Source of the DNA: Cyclobacteriaceae bacterium
GTDB lineage: Bacteria > Bacteroidota > Bacteroidia > Cytophagales > Cyclobacteriaceae
Reading direction: 5' to 3'
DNA: 9,996 nt
Assembly (NCBI GenBank): GCA_025455445.1
Contig: JALOMN010000036.1
Coordinates: forward strand, 1-9,996
Notes under the pieces: model-generated
What the model was told of the DNA's origin: nothing
What the model saw: the letters and a program-made list of their open reading frames with translations, nothing else
Databases searched by the model: none
Shown here: piece by piece, positions 5,668 to 9,996 of the stretch
How the letters are laid out: each line of letters starts with the position of its first letter
Position numbering within the stretch: position 1 is the stretch's first letter
Program-made: the position numbers and the translations under genes

Positions 5668-6909
5668 TTATAGTGCAATTAATTTACCATTCAAAATCAC
5701 ACTAGCGATGGGATTCGATCCAAAACGATAGGGTATGGATGAAATAGAATTCATCGGTTCAGTTATAAATAAATTAGCCACCTTCCCCGGTGTAATTGTT
5801 CCGTGTGATTCAGAAAGTCCTAATGTGTATGCGGTATTAATGGTTACTGCATTAATCGCCTCCTGTGGGGTCAATCGCATTTTTATGCAAGCCAGCGATA
5901 ACATCATAGGTATACTTCCACTGGGTGCACTACCGGGATTATAGTCACTGGCAATTGCAATGGGCAAGCCAGCATCAATTATTTTACGTGCCGGTGTAAA
6001 CGGTAAATTGAGAAAGAAGGCCGCACCCGGAAGTGACACAGGCATGGTGGTGGTTCCCTTAAGTAATTGAATTTCTTCATCGCCAATGTTTTCCAAATGG
6101 TCAACACTAATCGCGTGTGTTTTTACTCCTACTTCCACTCCACCTGAGCGATTCAATTGATTCGCATGAAGTCGGGGAATCAAACCATATTTTTTTCCCG
6201 CTTCTACTATTTTCTCGGTTTCATCAGGACTAAAAAAACCATTCTCACAAAATACATCGATGTAGTCAGCTAAATTCTCCTCGGCAACAGCCGGCAGCAT
6301 TTCATTCAATATTAGTGCGATATATTTTTCTTTTGTATACCCTGATGGCACTGCATGGGCACCAAGAAAGGTGGTCTTCACCTTTAACGGAGTATCTTTA
6401 CCAATTCGTTTCGCCACACGCAGCATCTTTAATTCGTCTTTGGTGGTGAGTCCATATCCGCTTTTAATCTCAACAGCACCCGTACCATAACGGATAATTT
6501 CCCGGGCTCTCGGTACCGAACACTCAAAAAGCTCGTCTTCCGAAAGAGCCTGAAGTTTTTTTGCAGAATTAAGAATGCCGCCACCTCTTGCGGCAATCTC
6601 CTCATAACTCGCACCTTTAATTTTCATCTCAAACTCTTCCTCCCTGGTAGCGGCAAATACCAAATGAGTATGCGAGTCAATGAAGGATGGAAATACAAAT
6701 CGACCAGATGCATCGATAACATGCGTTGTATGCGCTTCAGAAGAAAGTTCACTCATGTTGCCATAAGAATGAATCAAACCATCCTTAAGTAACACATAGG
6801 CATCATTTAAAATGGGTAACTCATTCATTGCGGTACCACTGACAAAAGCAGGTGCTTTCGAGCGAACCTGAACGAGTCCTTTTATATTCTTGATGAGTAA
6901 GTTGTGCAC
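5668..6909 (-). CDS. hutI: Imidazolonepropionase (histidine degradation)
   Basis: Third step of histidine catabolism: 4-imidazolone-5-propanoate + water gives N-formimidoyl-L-glutamate. Cytoplasmic metal-dependent amidohydrolase; 413 residues fits the family. Likely metal ligands are H80 and H82 (DSHTHLVF), H248 (LHANQ) and D322 (ASDYNPG). R89, Y152 (SGYG), H185 (GAHAVP) and H271 (VDHLE) match the active-site pattern of B. subtilis HutI. One difference is Q251, where the Bacillus enzyme has glutamate in its HADE motif. The start is a GTG: the first beta strand (LLIKNIKGLVQV) begins right after it and the next ATG is at codon 28, so GTG at 6909 is preferred. It begins 12 nt after the barrel gene. 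No hutH, hutU or hutG is in the window, so the other pathway genes must be elsewhere. Confidence 0.95.
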   Translation of the reverse strand: MHNLLIKNIKGLVQVRSKAPAFVSGTAMNELPILNDAYVLLKDGLIHSYGNMSELSSEAHTTHVIDASGRFVFPSFIDSHTHLVFAATREEEFEMKIKGASYEEIAARGGGILNSAKKLQALSEDELFECSVPRAREIIRYGTGAVEIKSGYGLTTKDELKMLRVAKRIGKDTPLKVKTTFLGAHAVPSGYTKEKYIALILNEMLPAVAEENLADYIDVFCENGFFSPDETEKIVEAGKKYGLIPRLHANQLNRSGGVEVGVKTHAISVDHLENIGDEEIQLLKGTTTMPVSLPGAAFFLNLPFTPARKIIDAGLPIAIASDYNPGSAPSGSIPMMLSLACIKMRLTPQEAINAVTINTAYTLGLSESHGTITPGKVANLFITEPMNSISSIPYRFGSNPIASVILNGKLIAL

Positions 6910-6921
6910 AGAAAAAATTTA

Positions 6922-7947
6922 TTATTCCGTGTCTTTCTCTTTCTTTTTAAGATCAGAACTATAAACCGGGAAGGATATCTTGAACATCGCAAAGAAACCA
7001 CTTCCGCTTATGGAAGGTCTGTACCCTAATTCACCACCATATCCCCAACCCAATTTACGGTTGAACTTTCCTTCAGCACCCAGCCTGGCGCCAAAAGTGC
7101 TTAGTTTTATGGGAGAACTTGCATACTCGATATCATTGTACACAATAGGATCAATTCTCAAAGAGGGTGCATACATAAGGTCGAAGAAGACAGTAAATAT
7201 TCCGTCTTCCAATCCCTGTGAATAACCTTCAAAATCTACTGCCATGTTGCGTATAAGTGCAAGTGAACCTCCAACGTATATGTTGGTAGCGTAAATATTT
7301 GAAAATACATTGATTTGTTGATTACTGCCGATGGCATCCTGCAAAGATTCATTGTTTGAATTTTTCAAATCTGAATTACTCAATCCCTGATCTTCCAGGG
7401 TTCGGTTTACATCCATTGTGCTATTCCAGATAATAGCCCCTGCGCGTGCACCAATAATTTTTCTAAGCTTACCGGAAACCTCCATCATACCCGGATAGGC
7501 GGTAGGCACTCGTTGCTTTTTTGAATCCGCTGCAGGAATCAGTAAAAATTTTGTTTTGGAGTAAACATCAAAATCACTGATGTGGTAGGTTCCCCCTAGT
7601 TCAAAGTAATTGAATATCTCAGGCGTATTAGATACGGACGAATTTTTTAATGCCAGTTCGCGATTAAAATCAAAAAATTTACTGCTGTACGTTTTACGTG
7701 TATGAGCCTTCAGATTAAATTTTGTGCCGTGATAATATTCTGCTTCTAAACCAAAACCAGCATTTACATTGGTAGCAAATAATTCACCGTATAAGGGCTG
7801 GAAAGCAAGGTATAATTTATTGATATTATAAGGCTCATCGTACATCGTTTCATAACTTGGTTCAGCATCAGTCTGTGCATGTAAATGTGAAAACCAAGCT
7901 CCGGAAAGGATGATGAGTGTGCACGTAAAGAGACCTTTAAGTTTCAT
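6922..7947 (-). CDS. Putative outer-membrane beta-barrel protein, family unknown
   Basis: Not assigned to a named family. The 341-residue product has a clear signal peptide (MKLK, hydrophobic 6-19, likely cleavage A24/Q25 in HLHAQ). The mature part shows many short strands with alternating hydrophobic and polar residues and aromatic edges, for example NAGFGLEAEYYHGTKFNLKA, YFELGGTYHISDFDVYSKT, GARAGAIIW, YVGGSLALIRNMAVDFEGYS, GWGYGGELGYRP and GFFAMFKISFPVYS. This suggests a barrel of roughly 12-14 strands in the outer membrane. The segment after residue 190 (SNSDLKNSNNESLQDAIGSNQQ) looks like an extended loop. The last strand is followed by a short charged tail (KKKEKDTE), unlike barrels that end on a terminal aromatic. 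It lies 91 nt after the TPR/PBP gene and 12 nt before hutI. No obvious promoter is seen in that 91-nt gap. Confidence 0.75.
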   Translation of the reverse strand: MKLKGLFTCTLIILSGAWFSHLHAQTDAEPSYETMYDEPYNINKLYLAFQPLYGELFATNVNAGFGLEAEYYHGTKFNLKAHTRKTYSSKFFDFNRELALKNSSVSNTPEIFNYFELGGTYHISDFDVYSKTKFLLIPAADSKKQRVPTAYPGMMEVSGKLRKIIGARAGAIIWNSTMDVNRTLEDQGLSNSDLKNSNNESLQDAIGSNQQINVFSNIYATNIYVGGSLALIRNMAVDFEGYSQGLEDGIFTVFFDLMYAPSLRIDPIVYNDIEYASSPIKLSTFGARLGAEGKFNRKLGWGYGGELGYRPSISGSGFFAMFKISFPVYSSDLKKKEKDTE

Positions 7948-8038
7948 ATATCACTTAAAAATAGTAAAAACTGCTTATTTCACACTAAATTAAATGAGAA
8001 TCAACTGTAAAATTTGTTGTGTGCAGGTGGGATGATCC

Positions 8039-9790
8039 TTATTTCGTTTCATAGTCCACCACTTTTAGCTGCCCCTTTTTTAGCATCACAAATGGAACGA
8101 GCTCATTATCGCGCTGTGCTGACATTTTGAAACCTTGCATGAGTACACCTTCCACAAAATCTCCTTGTGCCATGGTATCAAGAAAATTAGCTCCGTATTG
8201 ACTTAGTATTTTACCAATAACCATCACGAATTCATACCCGATTGCAGAGTAATCAGTTGGTAACACACCATACCGGCTGATATAACGCTTACGAAAATCC
8301 AAAACCGCAGGACTGGAAAGAGAGGTAAAGTTAGGCGAGGCCAGCGCCACTCTTATACGTTCATATTTTGAATAATCAACAGATGATTCATTGAGCCAAC
8401 TTTCAAGACCAATCACCAGTGTTGAATCTTTGCGTGCCTCCACACTATTAATCACTTTAGAATATACCAACTCATTTGAAGACGCTACAAAGATGCAACC
8501 GATACTATCCTTCTTTAATGAAAACTGAAGTGGGTTTTTCCATTCATCAAATTCAGTAGCGGTGGCAAGCCTGCTAAGAATTGAACCTGTTGATTCAATA
8601 GAAACCCGCTGCACCAGCGTCACCTGCATATTTAATTCTTTCGCCCTCGCAATAAAATTAAATGCCAACACAGAATCCTTTGCAGACTCTCCATAATAAA
8701 CCATACAACTTTTCTTTGTTGACTTATTAAAGGCTAACTCTGCAGCATGTAACCCTATTCTTTCGTGACTGGGTTGAAACAGAAAACTATTCGGATTAAA
8801 TGATGCCAGTTCTGAATTGCTCGATAATGGACTTACCAATAGATTTACTTTATTCGTCTTTGCAAACTCTTGTACCGGTTTTGCCTCTTCCTGAAAAATC
8901 GGACCAATCAATAAATCAAGTTGCTTAAGTTCTTCCTCATTGAGCAAGTTGCGTGTTGTATTTATATTGCGCTCATTGTCATACGCAAGCAATTGTAACT
9001 TTATTCCAGTCTTCGCCAGGGAATCAGCCGCGAACTGCATTCCCTGATACAAATCCAATACCAATTGATTGCGTTTCTTTACTGGTGAAGGATCAAGCGT
9101 ATTCGCGAGAAATGGCATTATCAAGCCAAGGTTATAAGATTCCTTTAATAAAGGTTTTTTACTCTCAACTGCGATAACTTCTTCGCGCGAAAAATTAAAT
9201 AACGTGATGAGTGAATCGATTAATGCTTTGTCCTGCTCTGCGGAGGGTAATAGCGACATCCGTTTTACTAATACTCGGGCAACTTCCGCATCCGAAGGAT
9301 GTTCTTCCCACATCATTCGCAAAGTTTCTATATCATCAATCTTAGCGAGATTTAGTCTCTTCAGATTAGTTAAATCTGATTCGAAACCAGGGGTCTTAAT
9401 AAGACTTGCAATGTACATAGCCTGAAAATATTCACCCTGTTCAAAATAGATTTTGCAGATAAGGTAATTTACCTCATCAATTTGTTCCCATTGCGGGTAG
9501 AGTTTTTTTAATTGTATGAACTGGTCTTTGGCAACCGTGGCATATCCTAAGCGATAGGCAGACATTGCATAATAATAGGATGCATATTCGCTGTAATGAT
9601 TATTCTTATCGTACACGGAAAGTGGTCTGAATGCGACCATCGCAGCGCTGTAACTTCCTGCATCAAATAACGCCTTTGCACTTTCATACTTCTTTTTATA
9701 GTCCTGAGCATTGGCAGAAATACTCAGGCACACAAATACACAGACAACAAAAGTCCAGGATGTGAATATTTGAAAACTTCTTTGAATCAT
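8039..9790 (-). CDS. Periplasmic protein with N-terminal TPR-like repeats and type-1 periplasmic-binding fold (LpoA-like layout)
   Basis: The 583-residue product (ATG at 9790) begins with a signal peptide: MIQR, hydrophobic 14-24, cleavage likely at ANA/Q29. Residues 31-200 are helical with TPR-like units (for example YESAKALFDAGSYSAAMVAFRPL at 35-57 and YLICKIYFEQGEYFQAMYIASLI). Residues about 219-545 match a type-1 periplasmic-binding fold as in branched-chain amino-acid binding proteins: YNLGLIMPFL, LYQGMQFAADSL, IKLQLLAYDNE, LDLLIGPIF, VNLLVSPLSSNSELA, SFLFQPSHE, and PTDYSAIGYEFVMVIG. No transporter genes are adjacent, so transport is unlikely to be its job. The domain order equals that of E. 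coli LpoA, an activator of a peptidoglycan synthase, but LpoA is a lipoprotein and this protein has no lipobox. An upstream TTG (9823) would add 11 residues ahead of the signal peptide and is rejected. It follows guaA by 44 nt. Confidence 0.85.
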   Translation of the reverse strand: MIQRSFQIFTSWTFVVCVFVCLSISANAQDYKKKYESAKALFDAGSYSAAMVAFRPLSVYDKNNHYSEYASYYYAMSAYRLGYATVAKDQFIQLKKLYPQWEQIDEVNYLICKIYFEQGEYFQAMYIASLIKTPGFESDLTNLKRLNLAKIDDIETLRMMWEEHPSDAEVARVLVKRMSLLPSAEQDKALIDSLITLFNFSREEVIAVESKKPLLKESYNLGLIMPFLANTLDPSPVKKRNQLVLDLYQGMQFAADSLAKTGIKLQLLAYDNERNINTTRNLLNEEELKQLDLLIGPIFQEEAKPVQEFAKTNKVNLLVSPLSSNSELASFNPNSFLFQPSHERIGLHAAELAFNKSTKKSCMVYYGESAKDSVLAFNFIARAKELNMQVTLVQRVSIESTGSILSRLATATEFDEWKNPLQFSLKKDSIGCIFVASSNELVYSKVINSVEARKDSTLVIGLESWLNESSVDYSKYERIRVALASPNFTSLSSPAVLDFRKRYISRYGVLPTDYSAIGYEFVMVIGKILSQYGANFLDTMAQGDFVEGVLMQGFKMSAQRDNELVPFVMLKKGQLKVVDYETK

Positions 9791-9834
9791 AAAGCGTGAC
9801 GATTGGGCAATATACTCAAACAAATATTAAGCCG

Positions 9835-9996
9835 CTATTCCCATTCGATAGTTGCCGGTGGCTTCGAACTAATGTCATAAACAACCCGATTTACCCCTTT
9901 TACCTTATTAATAATATCAGAAGATACCTCACTTAAAAATTCATGCGGCAGATGCGCCCAGTCGGCAGTCATTCCGTCTACGCTTATCACAGCCCT
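9835..9996 (-). CDS. guaA: GMP synthase (glutamine-hydrolysing), C-terminal end only
   Basis: The minus-strand frame is open from the window edge to a TAG at 9835-9837 and encodes the last 53 residues. The sequence includes [17 protein letters not shown] and ends [20 protein letters not shown], the highly conserved C-terminus of GuaA (dimerisation domain). The [11 protein letters not shown] end is nearly diagnostic. GuaA converts XMP to GMP using glutamine and ATP, in the cytoplasm. The glutaminase and ATP-pyrophosphatase domains lie outside the window. The next gene in the same direction starts 44 nt downstream and no terminator is visible between them, so guaA probably heads, or is part of, the operon that follows. 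Confidence 0.95.
   Translation of the reverse strand, partial: RAVISVDGMTADWAHLPHEFLSEVSSDIINKVKGVNRVVYDISSKPPATIEWE

Noticed and set aside
7948..8038. Separate promoter or terminator in the 91-nt gap between the TPR/PBP gene and the barrel gene
   Set aside because: Only a one-mismatch box (TATTTTTA, 7956-7963, minus strand) and distant CACAC/GTGTG arms are present; neither is convincing.
8039..9790. Amino-acid ABC transporter receptor
   Set aside because: The C-terminal fold fits, but there are no permease or ATPase genes nearby and the N-terminal TPR-like half is not found in normal receptors.
1..9996. Mobile element, CRISPR array, toxin-antitoxin or defence island
   Set aside because: No transposase, integrase, direct-repeat arrays, small toxin-like pairs or nuclease domains were seen on either strand.

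Overview
The window looks like chromosomal DNA of a Bacteroidota member, probably of the Cytophagales type (inference). The signs are AT-rich leaders without Shine-Dalgarno sequences, one TAnnTTTG-type -7 element, an mlaE-mlaF-mlaD cluster without mlaC or mlaB, and proteins whose secretion signals end in ANAQ or HAQ. There is no transposase, integrase, tRNA, rRNA or CRISPR array. The gene content is mostly housekeeping plus envelope functions.

Left part, plus strand (1-2875): the last 52 codons of an M16-family zinc peptidase end at a rho-independent terminator. Then comes a three-gene lipid-transport operon: permease (MlaE), ATPase (MlaF) and an MCE-domain protein (MlaD). MlaD has a C-terminal region made of three repeats with an exact 48-residue period. 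The operon ends at a strong hairpin that can act in both directions.

Middle part, minus strand (2888-4303): two paralogous small secreted proteins of unknown function lie in tandem. Each contains two copies of a beta-rich domain. They are separated by a terminator, and the downstream copy has its own likely promoter.

Right part, minus strand (4479-9996): read in the direction of transcription, this is guaA (3' end only), a periplasmic TPR plus type-1 periplasmic-binding-fold protein, a putative outer-membrane beta-barrel protein, hutI (imidazolonepropionase), apt (adenine phosphoribosyltransferase) and a stand-alone LON-domain protein. Gaps are 12 to 91 nt with no terminator seen, so all six may be one transcript. 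It would combine purine nucleotide synthesis and salvage (guaA, apt) and one histidine-degradation step (hutI) with envelope proteins.

Four of the genes have a non-ATG codon at the far upstream end of their frame. For three of them (the downstream secreted paralog, the LON protein and the TPR/PBP protein) an internal ATG is the better start. For hutI the GTG start is preferred.

I found no clear new defence or mobile system. The best candidates for undescribed biology are the paired two-domain secreted proteins, the LpoA-like TPR/PBP protein next to a putative barrel, and the repeat-bearing MlaD.
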